Notes: generated by a model from the sequence alone, not told the origin. A stretch of DNA of 64,000 nt from Mannheimia indoligenes (GCF_036880405.1 NZ_JBAJJM010000001.1:124001-188000), one strand, 5' to 3'. Positions 45,190 to 54,252 are shown, counted from the first letter of the stretch. Translations and numbers: made by a program.

Positions 45190-45561
45190 CTATCTTGCAC
45201 CTCGCAAATAAAGCCGGTAATTATGGCTTTCTTCAGTAGGTTTAATTAATGCCACGGTCTGTTTTTGCTTTGGCTGTAGCCATAACGGTTGCCAGCCTGA
45301 ACTTTCTGAAATACCATTTGGTGATTGGGTTACACCATCTTTATCGTACCAAAATAGCTTGTAAATCACATTAAGTGGAAAATCTGTTAAGTTAGTGGCA
45401 CTAAAGGTTTTGCCATTGGTATCGAGTTCCACTTTTTGTGCAATATTTTCCTCAATATTAACAATAGGCTTTGAACCTGTTGGTAAATAGCTTACCGGCT
45501 TGCTTGCACAAGCGGTCAAAAAAAGTGAAAAAATTGCAAAAGTAAAATAGGATAAACGCAT
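45190..45561 (-). CDS. ycfL: YcfL family lipoprotein
   Basis: A 123-residue lipoprotein (DUF1425 family) with lipobox LTAC at Cys18. The FAIFSLFLTAC part of its signal is identical to the corresponding part of the apbE signal about 15 kb away. The mature part is a small beta-sandwich-like domain (NVIYKLFWYDKDGVTQS...WQPLWLQPKQKQTVAL). It follows hinT by 4 bp, the hinT-ycfL order of E. coli, where lpoB comes next; lpoB is absent here, as expected in Pasteurellaceae. Function unknown. Confidence 0.88.
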   Translation of the reverse strand: MRLSYFTFAIFSLFLTACASKPVSYLPTGSKPIVNIEENIAQKVELDTNGKTFSATNLTDFPLNVIYKLFWYDKDGVTQSPNGISESSGWQPLWLQPKQKQTVALIKPTEESHNYRLYLRGAR

Positions 45562-45565
45562 AATG

Positions 45566-45925
45566 TTACTTCGCCACTAATGGACCTAATTTCTCTCCAC
45601 CAAGTAAGTGCATATGAATGTGGAACACTTCTTGCCCTGCGTTTTTATTACAATTCATAATTAAACGATAGCCATCTTCGGCAATACCTTCTTCTTTAGC
45701 AATTTTGGCTGCAACGGTAAATAAACGCCCTAATGCTAATTCATCTTCGGCAGTAACGTGATTAACGGTTGGAATAAATTTATTCGGAATAATCAGAATG
45801 TGCGTAGGGGCTTGTGGAGAAATATCACGAAATGCCGTAACAAGCTCGTCTTGATAGACAATATTGGCAGGAATTTCTTTGTTAATGATTTTGGTAAAAA
45901 TCGTTTCTTGGTATTCTGTAGTCAT
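45566..45925 (-). CDS. hinT: Purine nucleoside phosphoramidase HinT
   Basis: A 119-residue HIT-family hydrolase that cleaves AMP-N bonds (adenosine 5'-monophosphoramidates). The histidine triad reads HIHMHLLGG near residue 102, with the N-terminal TIFTKIINKEIPANIVYQDE block typical of HinT. It is part of the rsgA-rnhB-hinT-ycfL run with gaps of 2-12 bp. Confidence 0.94.
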   Translation of the reverse strand: MTTEYQETIFTKIINKEIPANIVYQDELVTAFRDISPQAPTHILIIPNKFIPTVNHVTAEDELALGRLFTVAAKIAKEEGIAEDGYRLIMNCNKNAGQEVFHIHMHLLGGEKLGPLVAK

Positions 45926-45937
45926 AAAATGTTCCTT

Positions 45938-46534
45938 CTAGTCAATTAAGCCTAATACTTTTTTCACCGGGGCAAAACTTTTGCGATGATAAGGTGTTTC
46001 CCCAAATTCAATTAACTTTTCAAAATGTAACTTAGTCGGATAGCCTTTGTGTTTGGCAAAACCGTATTGCGGAAATTGTTTATCTAATTCCTCCATTTCT
46101 TGATCACGAGCTACTTTGGCAATAATCGATGCGGCACTGATTTCAGCTACTAAGCTATCACCTTTAACTACTGCTTGTGTCGGCACGGAGAATTGTGGTG
46201 GGCGATTGCCATCAACTAAGATAAAATCAGGCTGAATATGTAACCCAGCTACTGCACGCTGCATTGCAAGCATTGTAGCGTGGAGAATATTTAATTCATC
46301 AATTTCAGCCGGTTCAGCTCGACCAAGCGACCAGCTCAGAGCTTTTGCTTTGATTTCTTCTGCCAATGCTAAGCGTTTCTTTTCCGATAGTTTTTTAGAA
46401 TCCATTAACCCTTCAATCGGATTATTAGGATCTAAAATCACTGCTGCGGTTACAACTGCTCCAACTAACGGACCTCGCCCGACTTCATCAACGCCTGCAA
46501 TCAATTGGGCGTTTGGATAGATAAACTCACTCAT
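45938..46534 (-). CDS. rnhB: Ribonuclease HII RnhB
   Basis: Removes ribonucleotides misincorporated into DNA. The 198-residue protein starts with the signature IAGVDEVGRGPLVGAVV near residue 12, which contains the catalytic Asp and Glu; the second acidic motif LVDGNRPP is near 105, and SIIAKVARDQEME near 136. It starts 2 bp after the rsgA stop, indicating co-translation. Confidence 0.95.
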   Translation of the reverse strand: MSEFIYPNAQLIAGVDEVGRGPLVGAVVTAAVILDPNNPIEGLMDSKKLSEKKRLALAEEIKAKALSWSLGRAEPAEIDELNILHATMLAMQRAVAGLHIQPDFILVDGNRPPQFSVPTQAVVKGDSLVAEISAASIIAKVARDQEMEELDKQFPQYGFAKHKGYPTKLHFEKLIEFGETPYHRKSFAPVKKVLGLID

Positions 46535-46536
46535 TA

Positions 46537-47574
46537 TTATACTTCTTCTTTTCTAAAATGGCGTTGGCTTTTGGTTTCAGACAGGCTTTCAATTAAGCGG
46601 TGGTAATTTTCAAACCGAATTGCAGAAATTTTACCATTTTCGACCGCTTGTTTTAATTCACAGCCAGGGTCGTTTTTATGTTTGCAATCACGGAATTTGC
46701 AAGTACCTAGCACTGATTGAAATTCACGATAACCAAGCGTAATTTGTTCCGGCTCTAAATGCCATAATCCAAATTCACGAATGCCCGGAGAGTCAATTAA
46801 TTGACCTCCTTGTGGTAAATGGTATAAACGTGAAGCGGTAGTAGTATGTTGCCCCAATCCTGAATTATCACTTACAGATCCTGTGAGTGCATTGACTTCC
46901 GGCAGAAGCTGGTTAATAAGGCTCGATTTTCCTACACCTGATTGACCAACGAAAATGGATGTCCCTTTTGCAAGATATTGATGCAAAGTGTGCATATTCT
47001 CGCCGGTATCGGCGGATAGGCAAAGTGTTTCATAGCCAATATCTTCGTAAATTTTTAATTGTTCTTGAACGGCTTTTCGTTCTGTTTCACCAAGTAAATC
47101 AATTTTGTTCAGCACGATAAGAGCCGGGATATTGGCAGTTTCGCAAATGACTAAATAGCGATCAATAATATTGAGTGAAAGCGTAGGCACAACTGCTGAC
47201 ACGATGATGATTTGATCGATATTTGATGCCATTACTTTAATACCATCATAATAATCGGGGCGAGTAAGCTCATTTTTACGAGGGAATACAGCTTCAATCA
47301 CGCCACTTATGCCCTGTAGCTGTTCACTGCCTTTACGCCAAGAAACACGATCACCCACCACTACATTTTTTAATGTACGGCGGATATTACAACGGAAAAT
47401 TTCACCTGCTTCAGTTTCGACATCAGCGTGTTTAACGTGACGAGTTACTACAATGCCTTGTTGCATTTCGCCCAGCATATCATCTTGCCATTCAATCTCT
47501 TTTTTATTGATGCGTTTATGATGATTAGACTTAATTCTACGTTGTTGATTGTGGGTTAGTTTTGGTTTACTCAA
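46537..47574 (-). CDS. rsgA: Ribosome small-subunit biogenesis GTPase RsgA
   Basis: A circularly permuted GTPase that checks late 30S maturation. The 345-residue protein has an N-terminal OB domain, then G4 NKIDL (about 165), G1 GQSGVGKSSLINQLL (about 213) and G3 DSPGIREF (about 260), the permuted order of the family. A C-terminal zinc module (CKFRDCKHKNDPGCELK, near 295) completes it. It leads a four-gene reverse-strand operon. Confidence 0.96.
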   Translation of the reverse strand: MSKPKLTHNQQRRIKSNHHKRINKKEIEWQDDMLGEMQQGIVVTRHVKHADVETEAGEIFRCNIRRTLKNVVVGDRVSWRKGSEQLQGISGVIEAVFPRKNELTRPDYYDGIKVMASNIDQIIIVSAVVPTLSLNIIDRYLVICETANIPALIVLNKIDLLGETERKAVQEQLKIYEDIGYETLCLSADTGENMHTLHQYLAKGTSIFVGQSGVGKSSLINQLLPEVNALTGSVSDNSGLGQHTTTASRLYHLPQGGQLIDSPGIREFGLWHLEPEQITLGYREFQSVLGTCKFRDCKHKNDPGCELKQAVENGKISAIRFENYHRLIESLSETKSQRHFRKEEV

Positions 47575-48017
47575 AAGGATACTCTGCTATTAAAAAATAG
47601 TTATGGTGTTAGAATACTATAAAACCTATGTTTATAACAGATGAAAGTGAAAGAATAAAAGAGTATAAACGCTAGAATAAAGATAACGAATAATATAGAA
47701 TGGCAACCAATCTTTTATATTTACCTTTAGATAGAAAAAACCGCCCAAAGTGGGCGGTTATAAACCAATACGGTTCAAAATATACAGGAAGTGAAACGAG
47801 TAACTTTCGTTACTCCAGTCTAGTTTCCTAGACCAATATGCAAACACAACATCATACTTAAAATTTAGGAATAGAATAAATTCTACGACTATCCATTAAG
47901 TATGGAGAATATTTTATTGTTTCTACTTTCAGTCATCAAGCGAATTTTTTTTATTTTAACCATCAGAAAAAATAATGGAATTGCTTTATTTTAGCAGTTA
48001 ATTATATTTGAAATACT
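47575..48017. other. Intergenic region rsgA-gcvA
   Basis: 443 bp between the rsgA start and the gcvA start. The central 170 bp encode GcvB. The rsgA-proximal part (47575-47734) is AT-rich and should contain the rsgA promoter. The gcvA-proximal part (47905-48017) should hold both the gcvB promoter and the gcvA promoter, and is where GcvA would bind. Confidence 0.6.
47735..47904 (-). ncRNA. gcvB: GcvB small RNA
   Basis: An Hfq-dependent small RNA that represses many amino-acid transport and synthesis mRNAs. It is encoded divergently from gcvA, the E. coli arrangement. Read on the reverse strand: a 5' stem CATACTTAA/TTAAGTATG (47896-47904 with 47853-47861), a GU-rich R1-like segment (ATGTTGTGTTTGC), a GTCTAG-GAAA-CTAGAC hairpin (47818-47833), a GAGTAAC/GTTACTC hairpin (47798-47815), the conserved CACTTCCTGTA block, and a terminator CCGCCCA/TGGGCGG followed by U's. 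A -10-like TAAAAT (complement of 47911-47916) gives a start near 47904. About 170 nt; ends are estimates. Confidence 0.9.
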
Positions 48018-48908
48018 ATGAACAGAAAACTTCCACCGCTCAATGCATTAAAAGCATTTGAATCTGCTGCCCGCCATTTGAATTTTACCAAAGCGGCAGA
48101 AGATCTCTTTGTAACTCAAGCCGCTGTTAGTCATCAAATTAAGTTATTAGAAGACTTTTTAGGGGCTTCGTTATTTCATCGTCGTAACCGTTTATTAGAA
48201 TTAACGGAGTTAGGGGCACAATATTTCTATGAGGTACAACCTTTATTGGAACAAATTGCATTAGCAACTGATAAAGTTCGTCAGCAGAGCTGTCGCCAAA
48301 TTCTGACTATCAGTGTGCCACAAACCTTTGGTATGCACTGGCTAGTGCCACGTTTAGCTGATTTTCACGATAAATACCCGGACATTGAAGTGCGTATTAA
48401 AGGTGTGGATCAAGATGAGGGATTACTTGGTAAAGAAACCGATGTAGCCATTTATTATGGTAAAGGCGATTGGCAGGACTTGGAATCTATCCGTTTAACG
48501 GAATCTCGCATTGTGATTTTAGCCTCGCCAGAGTATTTATCGAAAAATCGCATTCAGTCGGCAAAAGATTTAGTTGATAAGCATTTGTTACACTCTTCTA
48601 CTCATAATAAATGGAAAAGAATGGTAGAGCATCTCAATATAGCAGATAAAGTTGATGCAGAAACAGGTTCTATTTTTAGCCATACGTTTATGGTATTACA
48701 AGCAGCTATGCACCAGCAAGGTGTAGCGATTGCGAATAAAGTTCTAGCCCAACACGAAATTGAAAAGGGCACGTTAATTGAACCTTTCCCAACGGCATTA
48801 TTTGATGAGAAATCGTTTTATGTGGTGTATCCATTTCAATCGGCTCAAGTGCCAAAAGTGAAGTTTTTTGTAGAGTGGATACAACAAAAAATGGCAGAAT
48901 GTGAATAA
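48018..48908 (+). CDS. gcvA: Glycine cleavage transcriptional regulator GcvA
   Basis: A LysR-type regulator, 296 residues, that in E. coli responds to glycine and activates both gcvTHP and the small RNA gcvB. The N-terminal helix-turn-helix (PLNALKAFESAARHLNFTKAAEDLFVTQAAVSHQIK, residues about 7-42) has the near-invariant wording of GcvA. The effector domain follows from about 90. Divergence from gcvB confirms the identity. Confidence 0.93.
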   Translation: MNRKLPPLNALKAFESAARHLNFTKAAEDLFVTQAAVSHQIKLLEDFLGASLFHRRNRLLELTELGAQYFYEVQPLLEQIALATDKVRQQSCRQILTISVPQTFGMHWLVPRLADFHDKYPDIEVRIKGVDQDEGLLGKETDVAIYYGKGDWQDLESIRLTESRIVILASPEYLSKNRIQSAKDLVDKHLLHSSTHNKWKRMVEHLNIADKVDAETGSIFSHTFMVLQAAMHQQGVAIANKVLAQHEIEKGTLIEPFPTALFDEKSFYVVYPFQSAQVPKVKFFVEWIQQKMAECE

Positions 48909-48968
48909 ATTGCCATATTTGCAAATTTTTTGAAAATTTTCACCGCTTGTAGTAATAAAAGGAAGATT

Positions 48969-49652
48969 ATGAAATACCAATGGGTATTATTTGATGCTGA
49001 TGAAACTTTATTTTCATTTAATTCTTATTTTGGCTTGAAAGCAATGTTAGCTCGTTATCAAATTGATTTCAGCGAGCAAGATTATCAAGATTTCCAAGCC
49101 ATTAATAAGCCACTTTGGGTTGCTTATCAGAATAATGAAATTACGGCACAAGATATTCAAACACGCCGTTTTGCGAAATTATCGGAACAAACGGGTGTTG
49201 AACCATTCAGATTAAACCAAGAATTAATGGCGGAAATGGCGTTGATTAGCCAGCCGTTAGCAGGGGTAGTTGAGACATTAAACGCTTTGTACGGCAAAGT
49301 AAAAATGGGCATTATCACCAATGGTTTTACCGAATTACAGCAAAAGCGTTTAGATAATACTCAAACTTCGCATTTTTTTGATATTGTAGTGATTTCAGAG
49401 CAGATTGGAGCAGCCAAGCCTGATCGCCAAGTATTTGACTATGCTTTTGCTTTAATGGACGAATTCGATCGCACTAAAGTATTGATGGTGGGCGATACAC
49501 TCGCTTCTGATATTTTAGGTGGGAATAATTCAGGTATTGATACTTGTTGGCTCAATACACTCAATCTAAAAAATGAAACGAATATCAAGCCAACTTATGA
49601 AATTAACACGATTAATCAAATTATTGAGATTGTAGAAGGAACACAGGGATGA
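48969..49652 (+). CDS. yjjG: Pyrimidine 5'-nucleotidase YjjG
   Basis: A HAD-superfamily phosphatase that hydrolyses dUMP, dTMP and noncanonical pyrimidine nucleotides in E. coli. From ATG 48969 (AAAAGGAAG upstream) it is 227 residues. Motif I FDADETLFSF is at residues 8-17, motif II MGIITNGFTELQQKRL near 107, and motif III/IV AAKPDRQVFDYA and VLMVGDTLASDILGG near 145-185. The stop overlaps the cysB ATG (ATGA), implying coupling. Confidence 0.92.
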   Translation: MKYQWVLFDADETLFSFNSYFGLKAMLARYQIDFSEQDYQDFQAINKPLWVAYQNNEITAQDIQTRRFAKLSEQTGVEPFRLNQELMAEMALISQPLAGVVETLNALYGKVKMGIITNGFTELQQKRLDNTQTSHFFDIVVISEQIGAAKPDRQVFDYAFALMDEFDRTKVLMVGDTLASDILGGNNSGIDTCWLNTLNLKNETNIKPTYEINTINQIIEIVEGTQG

Positions 49653-50632
49653 AACTACAGCAGCTACGTTACATTGTGGAAATAGTAAATCAGAATTTGA
49701 ATATTACTGAAGCCGCAGAAGTGCTTTACACTTCTCAACCGGGCATTAGTAAGCAGGTTCGCTTATTAGAAAGTGAGTTGGGGATTAATATTTTTGAACG
49801 TAATGGTAAGCACGTTAAAGGATTAACACCTGCGGGCGAGAAAATCGTAGCAATTGCCCGTGAGTTATTGGTTAAAGCTCAGAGTATTAAATCTGTAGCA
49901 GAGGAACAAACTCGCCCGAATAAAGGAGTGTTAAGAATTGCGACCACTAATACTCAAGCTCGCTATATGTTGCCTGAAGTCATTGAAAAGTTCAAAGCTC
50001 GTTATCCGGAAGTGAGTTTGCATTTGCATCAAGGTTCGCCAAATCAAATTTACGATGCGTTAATGGCAGGCGAGGTGGATTTAGCCATTACTACAGAAGC
50101 ACAATACTTATTTGAAGAAGCAATATTGCTGCCTTGCTATTGGTGGAATCGTTCAGTTATTGTTAAACCGGATCACCCATTGGCAACTTTTGTGAACCAA
50201 AGTCAAAATTTAACTGTCGAAGAACTAGGTAAATATGATTTGATCACCTATACCTTTGGGTTTACGGGGCAATCAGATTTAGATCACGCTTTCAATAAGG
50301 AAGGCATTTTGCCAAATATTGTGTTTACCGCAACCGATGCAGATGTGATTAAAACTTATGTCCGTTTAGGTTTAGGGGTCGGAATTATGGCATCAATGGC
50401 ATATACTGAGGCGGATAAAGATTTAGTCGCAATCAATGCAAGTCATTTATTCCAACCAAGTATGACTCAAATCGCATTTAAACGAGGGACATTCCTTCGT
50501 AATTATATGTATGATTTTATTCATTATTTTTCGCCACATTTAACACGAGTGCAAGTGGAGAAAGCAGAACAATTGCGAGATAACAATGCAATCTCAAGAT
50601 TGTTTGAACGTGTATCTTTAGAGGAGAAGTAG
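49649..50632 (+). CDS. cysB: LysR-type regulator CysB
   Basis: A LysR-type regulator of sulfur assimilation, responding to N-acetylserine in enterobacteria. The 327-residue protein has the N-terminal winged helix MKLQQLRYIVEIVNQNLNITEAAEVLYTSQPGISKQ and effector-domain hallmarks RIATTNTQARYMLPEV near residue 97 and TATDADVIKTYVRLGLGVGIMA near residue 230. Length 324-327 is typical. It overlaps yjjG by 4 bp and is immediately followed by the next gene (TAG-ATG). Confidence 0.93.
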   Translation: MKLQQLRYIVEIVNQNLNITEAAEVLYTSQPGISKQVRLLESELGINIFERNGKHVKGLTPAGEKIVAIARELLVKAQSIKSVAEEQTRPNKGVLRIATTNTQARYMLPEVIEKFKARYPEVSLHLHQGSPNQIYDALMAGEVDLAITTEAQYLFEEAILLPCYWWNRSVIVKPDHPLATFVNQSQNLTVEELGKYDLITYTFGFTGQSDLDHAFNKEGILPNIVFTATDADVIKTYVRLGLGVGIMASMAYTEADKDLVAINASHLFQPSMTQIAFKRGTFLRNYMYDFIHYFSPHLTRVQVEKAEQLRDNNAISRLFERVSLEEK

Positions 50633-51277
50633 ATGAAAATTTGGCAGAAACTTACCACTGTTATTATTGCAACATCAGGGTTAATTTCCACCGCTTACGC
50701 AGATAGCTACAATATTAAATATAGCTCAAATTATTTAATGCCAGCCTACATTAACTTCAATAATGGCGGAGGAAAATATAATATTCAAGCTAAAATCAAC
50801 GTACCTTTGTACAATATTGTATTTACTGCAAAAGGAACAGAAAAAAATGGGCAGTTTGATATGTTAAGTTACCGCGATACGCGTAACGGTAAAACTTATG
50901 CAATGGCAGAAATTGATTCTAAAACAGTAAAATATGGAAAAGTAAAAGAGCCATTAAAAGAAGAAGCATTAACAATGCCAACTTATGATTTGTTTACTAC
51001 CGCATTCCAGCTGAGCTATTACGATAAATTACCAACAAGTTTCCAAACTACGAACGGTAAAAAACTTTATCCAACGCCAAATGTGCAACTACGCAAATCA
51101 CAAAAAGAAGTAAAATCGGGTGGGAAAACGTATCAAGAAATCACTTATAAGTTTAGAACCAGCGATAAAAAAGATATCACGGTTAAAAAATATGACGGAG
51201 AGAAATTCCCACGTTATATTTCCTACAGCCGAGATGGTGATAACTACGAGCTAACCTTCGATGGTTTTGTGAAGTAA
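50633..51277 (+). CDS. Exported protein of unknown function downstream of cysB
   Basis: A 214-residue protein with a signal peptide (about 1-23, ending AYAD) and no lipobox or membrane span. The mature part is rich in Lys and Tyr and looks like an all-beta fold, similar in style to DUF3108 periplasmic proteins (NIVFTAKGTEKNGQFDMLSYRDTRNGKTY; KKYDGEKFPRYISYS). I am not certain of the family. The ATG directly abuts the cysB stop, so it is translated from the same mRNA. A hairpin of uptake cores follows. Confidence 0.85.
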   Translation: MKIWQKLTTVIIATSGLISTAYADSYNIKYSSNYLMPAYINFNNGGGKYNIQAKINVPLYNIVFTAKGTEKNGQFDMLSYRDTRNGKTYAMAEIDSKTVKYGKVKEPLKEEALTMPTYDLFTTAFQLSYYDKLPTSFQTTNGKKLYPTPNVQLRKSQKEVKSGGKTYQEITYKFRTSDKKDITVKKYDGEKFPRYISYSRDGDNYELTFDGFVK

Positions 51278-51288
51278 AATGTAATTTA

Positions 51289-51332
51289 CAAGCGGTTGAT
51301 TTTGTAAAATTTTTTGCAAAATCGACCGCTTG
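51289..51332 (+). terminator. Inverted uptake-sequence pair downstream of the cysB operon
   Basis: CAAGCGGTTGATTTTG (51289-51304) and CAAAATCGACCGCTTG (51317-51332) are 16-bp arms with one mismatch around TAAAATTTTTTG. It probably terminates the yjjG-cysB-unknown transcript. Confidence 0.7.
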
Positions 51333-51459
51333 CAGATTTTGGATTAGCAAAAAAAATTGATTTGATGTAAACTACTATCCCGTCCTAATAGTTTCTTTTT
51401 ATGAAAAGAAAACTTATATTCTTAATTTCCAATCAAACTAATCAGCAAAGGCAATAACA

Positions 51460-53097
51460 ATGACAACGAATTATATTTTCGTAACGGGCGGTGTTGTATC
51501 TTCTTTAGGTAAAGGTATTGCGGCAGCCTCTCTTGCGTCTATTCTTGAAGCTCGTGGGTTAAATGTAACCATTATGAAGCTCGACCCTTACATCAACGTT
51601 GATCCGGGTACAATGAGTCCAACTCAGCACGGCGAAGTGTTTGTAACGGAAGACGGTGCGGAAACCGATTTAGACTTAGGTCATTACGAGCGTTTTATCC
51701 GTTCAAAAATGAGCAAGGCGAACAACTTTACGAGCGGTAAAATCTATTCAGAAGTGTTGCGTAAAGAGCGTCGTGGCGACTATTTAGGTGCAACCATTCA
51801 AGTTATTCCACACATCACAAATGAAATTAAAGCACGCGTTCTTGAAGGTGGTAAAGGGCGTGATGTAGCTATTGTCGAAGTTGGCGGCACAGTTGGCGAT
51901 ATCGAATCATTGCCATTCTTAGAAGCATTACGCCAATTAGCAGTGGATATCGGGCGTGAGAAAGCCTTATTTATGCACTTAACGCTTGTGCCTTATATTC
52001 CAACCGCCGGCGAGGTGAAAACGAAGCCAACCCAACACTCGGTGAAAGAGTTGCTTTCAATCGGTATTCAGCCGGATGTGTTAATTTGCCGTTCAGATCG
52101 AGCGATTCCTGAAAATGAGAAGAAAAAAATCGCATTATTCTGTAACGTGCCGGAACGTGCGGTAATTTCACTAAAAGACGTAGATTCCATTTACCGTATT
52201 CCTGAATTATTGAAATCACAGGGCTTAGATTCATTTGTATGTGAGCGTTTCCGTTTAGATTGTAAAGAAGCCGACCTTTCAGAGTGGGAGCAAGTGTTAT
52301 ATCGCCAAGCAAACCCAACAGGCGAAGTTACCATCGGTATGGTGGGTAAATATGTTGAGTTGCCGGATGCCTATAAATCAGTCAATGAAGCATTAAAACA
52401 CGCAGGTTTAACTCATCGTTTAACTGTCAATATTAAATACATCGACTCGCAAGATATTGAAACCAAAGGCACAGAGTTACTTGCCGGCTTAGACGGTATT
52501 TTAGTGCCGGGTGGCTTTGGCTATCGTGGGGTGGAAGGCAAAATCCGCACCGCACAATATGCTCGTGAGAACAAGATTCCATACTTAGGTATCTGTTTAG
52601 GTATGCAGATTGCCTTAATTGAATATGCACGTAATGTGGCTGGTTTAACCGAAGCAAATTCTTCTGAATTTGATAAAGATTGCTCACAACCTGTTATCGG
52701 CTTAATTACGGAGTGGCAAGATGCCGATGGCAATGTAGAAACACGAACAGATGAGTCAGATTTAGGTGGCACAATGCGTTTAGGTTCGCAACAATGCCAC
52801 TTAATTGAGGGTTCTAAAGCCCGTGAATTGTACGGAGCAGAAACGATTGAAGAGCGTCATCGCCACCGTTATGAAGTAAATAATAATTTATTACCTCAAA
52901 TCGAAGCGGCAGGCTTAAAAGTAACGGGCTTATCAGCGGATCGTAAATTAGTGGAAATTATTGAAGTACCAAACCACCCGTGGTTTGTAGCGGCTCAATT
53001 CCACCCTGAATTTACATCAACCCCGCGTGATGGACACCCATTATTTGCCGGTTTTGTAAAAGCAGCTAAAGATTATCAAGACAGCCGTATGGCTTAA
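51460..53097 (+). CDS. pyrG: CTP synthase PyrG
   Basis: Makes CTP from UTP, ATP and glutamine. The 545-residue protein has the N-terminal synthetase domain (FVTGGVVSSLGKGIAAASLA, about 7-26, ATP loop) and a C-terminal class I glutamine amidotransferase domain: the nucleophile Cys is in GICLGMQIAL (near 380) and the His/Glu dyad in FHPEFTS (near 516). It is monocistronic here: the eno gene found next to pyrG in many bacteria is absent. Confidence 0.97.
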   Translation: MTTNYIFVTGGVVSSLGKGIAAASLASILEARGLNVTIMKLDPYINVDPGTMSPTQHGEVFVTEDGAETDLDLGHYERFIRSKMSKANNFTSGKIYSEVLRKERRGDYLGATIQVIPHITNEIKARVLEGGKGRDVAIVEVGGTVGDIESLPFLEALRQLAVDIGREKALFMHLTLVPYIPTAGEVKTKPTQHSVKELLSIGIQPDVLICRSDRAIPENEKKKIALFCNVPERAVISLKDVDSIYRIPELLKSQGLDSFVCERFRLDCKEADLSEWEQVLYRQANPTGEVTIGMVGKYVELPDAYKSVNEALKHAGLTHRLTVNIKYIDSQDIETKGTELLAGLDGILVPGGFGYRGVEGKIRTAQYARENKIPYLGICLGMQIALIEYARNVAGLTEANSSEFDKDCSQPVIGLITEWQDADGNVETRTDESDLGGTMRLGSQQCHLIEGSKARELYGAETIEERHRHRYEVNNNLLPQIEAAGLKVTGLSADRKLVEIIEVPNHPWFVAAQFHPEFTSTPRDGHPLFAGFVKAAKDYQDSRMA

Positions 53098-53106
53098 TTG
53101 AATTTT

Positions 53107-53153
53107 ACAAGCGGTCGTCTTTTGTAAAAAATTTGCAAAAAATAACCGCTTGT
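53107..53153. repeat. Inverted uptake-sequence pair between pyrG and nfuA
   Basis: ACAAGCGGT (53107-53115) and ACCGCTTGT (53145-53153) are perfect 9-bp inverted full cores with TTTGCAAAA-type DNA between. It lies 10 bp after the pyrG stop. Confidence 0.75.
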
Positions 53154-53167
53154 GAATGACAAGATTT

Positions 53168-53200
53168 AAAAAGGATAAATCAAATTGATTTATCCTTTTT
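53168..53200. terminator. Bidirectional terminator between pyrG and nfuA
   Basis: AAAAAGGATAAATCAA and TTGATTTATCCTTTTT are perfect 16-bp arms. With the preceding pair it separates two convergent genes. Confidence 0.85.
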
Positions 53201-53206
53201 ATCATT

Positions 53207-53803
53207 CTAGTAGTAAGAGTGTTCGCCGTGTTGATGCTCGGTAATATCTTTTACACCAACCAATTCATCAGGGAATTGCATTAAGAGTTGCTTTTCAATC
53301 CCTTCTTTTAAAGTTACATCAACCATTGAGCAACCATTACAGCCACCACCAAATTGTAGAATAGCGTATTTATCTTCGGTTACTTCAATTAAGGTTACTT
53401 TACCACCGTGGCTGGCGAGTTGGGGATTTACCTGAGTTTGAATAACATAATCTAAACGCTCAATGAAAGGGGCATCATCAGCTACTTTACGCATTTTAGC
53501 GTTAGGAGCTTTGAGGGTTAGCTGTGAACCCATTGGATCAGTTACATAATCAATTTCCGCTTCATCAAGAAACGGTAAACTCACATCATCAATAAAGGCG
53601 GAAAATTGGTCAAAAGTAAATTCAGTATCGGTTTCTTCTACCGCATTTGGTGGGCAGTAAGATACTCCACATTCTGCACCGGGCGTACCGGGATTTACCA
53701 CAAAAATGCGGATATTTGTGCCTTCTTCTTGTTGCTCTAAGAGTCTTGTAAAGTGGGCTTGTGCCGCATCTGAAATTGAAATATGAATAGTTTGTTCTTC
53801 CAT
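53207..53803 (-). CDS. nfuA: Fe-S cluster biogenesis protein NfuA
   Basis: A [4Fe-4S] carrier that delivers clusters to target proteins and protects them under stress. The 198-residue protein has a degenerate A-type N-domain (about 1-95) and a C-terminal NifU domain whose ligands are in FGGGCNGCSMVDVTLKEGI (about 150-168, CxxC). Supply of Fe-S clusters is relevant to NqrF encoded divergently. Confidence 0.94.
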   Translation of the reverse strand: MEEQTIHISISDAAQAHFTRLLEQQEEGTNIRIFVVNPGTPGAECGVSYCPPNAVEETDTEFTFDQFSAFIDDVSLPFLDEAEIDYVTDPMGSQLTLKAPNAKMRKVADDAPFIERLDYVIQTQVNPQLASHGGKVTLIEVTEDKYAILQFGGGCNGCSMVDVTLKEGIEKQLLMQFPDELVGVKDITEHQHGEHSYY

Positions 53804-54252
53804 TTTATCTTGTCCTGTAATTAAAATATTTTACAAAATCTATCAACTATTTTACGCCTGAATTTGATAATTGCCTAGCTAAAAAAATTTTTGCAAATTA
53901 TTAACAAAAATTAACCGCTTGTGCTGAAAGATGCTTAACTATTTTGGGTTATCTTTTGGTAATGTGCTGTGGAAATCTTGATTTATTTCAAATTTTAGCA
54001 GGGGAAAAGAGAAAAATTGAGGGGTTTTTCTAGCCATAAGGGGCGGTTTTTAGGTAAAATAGCAGGATTATTTTTTATTAACCTTTTGTTACAAAAATTA
54101 GACAAAGGCAAAAAACAGATTTGAGAACTTAATGTGGCGTTTAAAAATAAGTGGGGGAATTCGTTTATTTTTAAATTAGCTGCGGCTCAATAGAAGCGAT
54201 TGCGTGATACGCAATCATATTTTTAACCCAAAAGAAAAGTAGTGCAAACAAT
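53804..54252. other. Intergenic region nfuA-nqrA
   Basis: 449 bp between divergent genes. It contains an uptake sequence (ACCGCTTGT near 53915) and AT-rich DNA. A GATTGCGT-GAT-ACGCAATC hairpin at 54198-54216 lies in the presumed nqr leader. No coding frame or RNA gene is recognised. The nqr promoter should lie in the 54000-54190 part. Confidence 0.5.
54198..54216 (+). promoter_or_regulatory. Hairpin in the presumed nqr leader
   Basis: GATTGCGT (54198-54205) and ACGCAATC (54209-54216) are perfect 8-bp arms with a GAT loop, about 37 bp upstream of the nqrA ATG and followed by ATATTTTTAA. It could be an attenuator or simply a leader stem. Confidence 0.45.
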
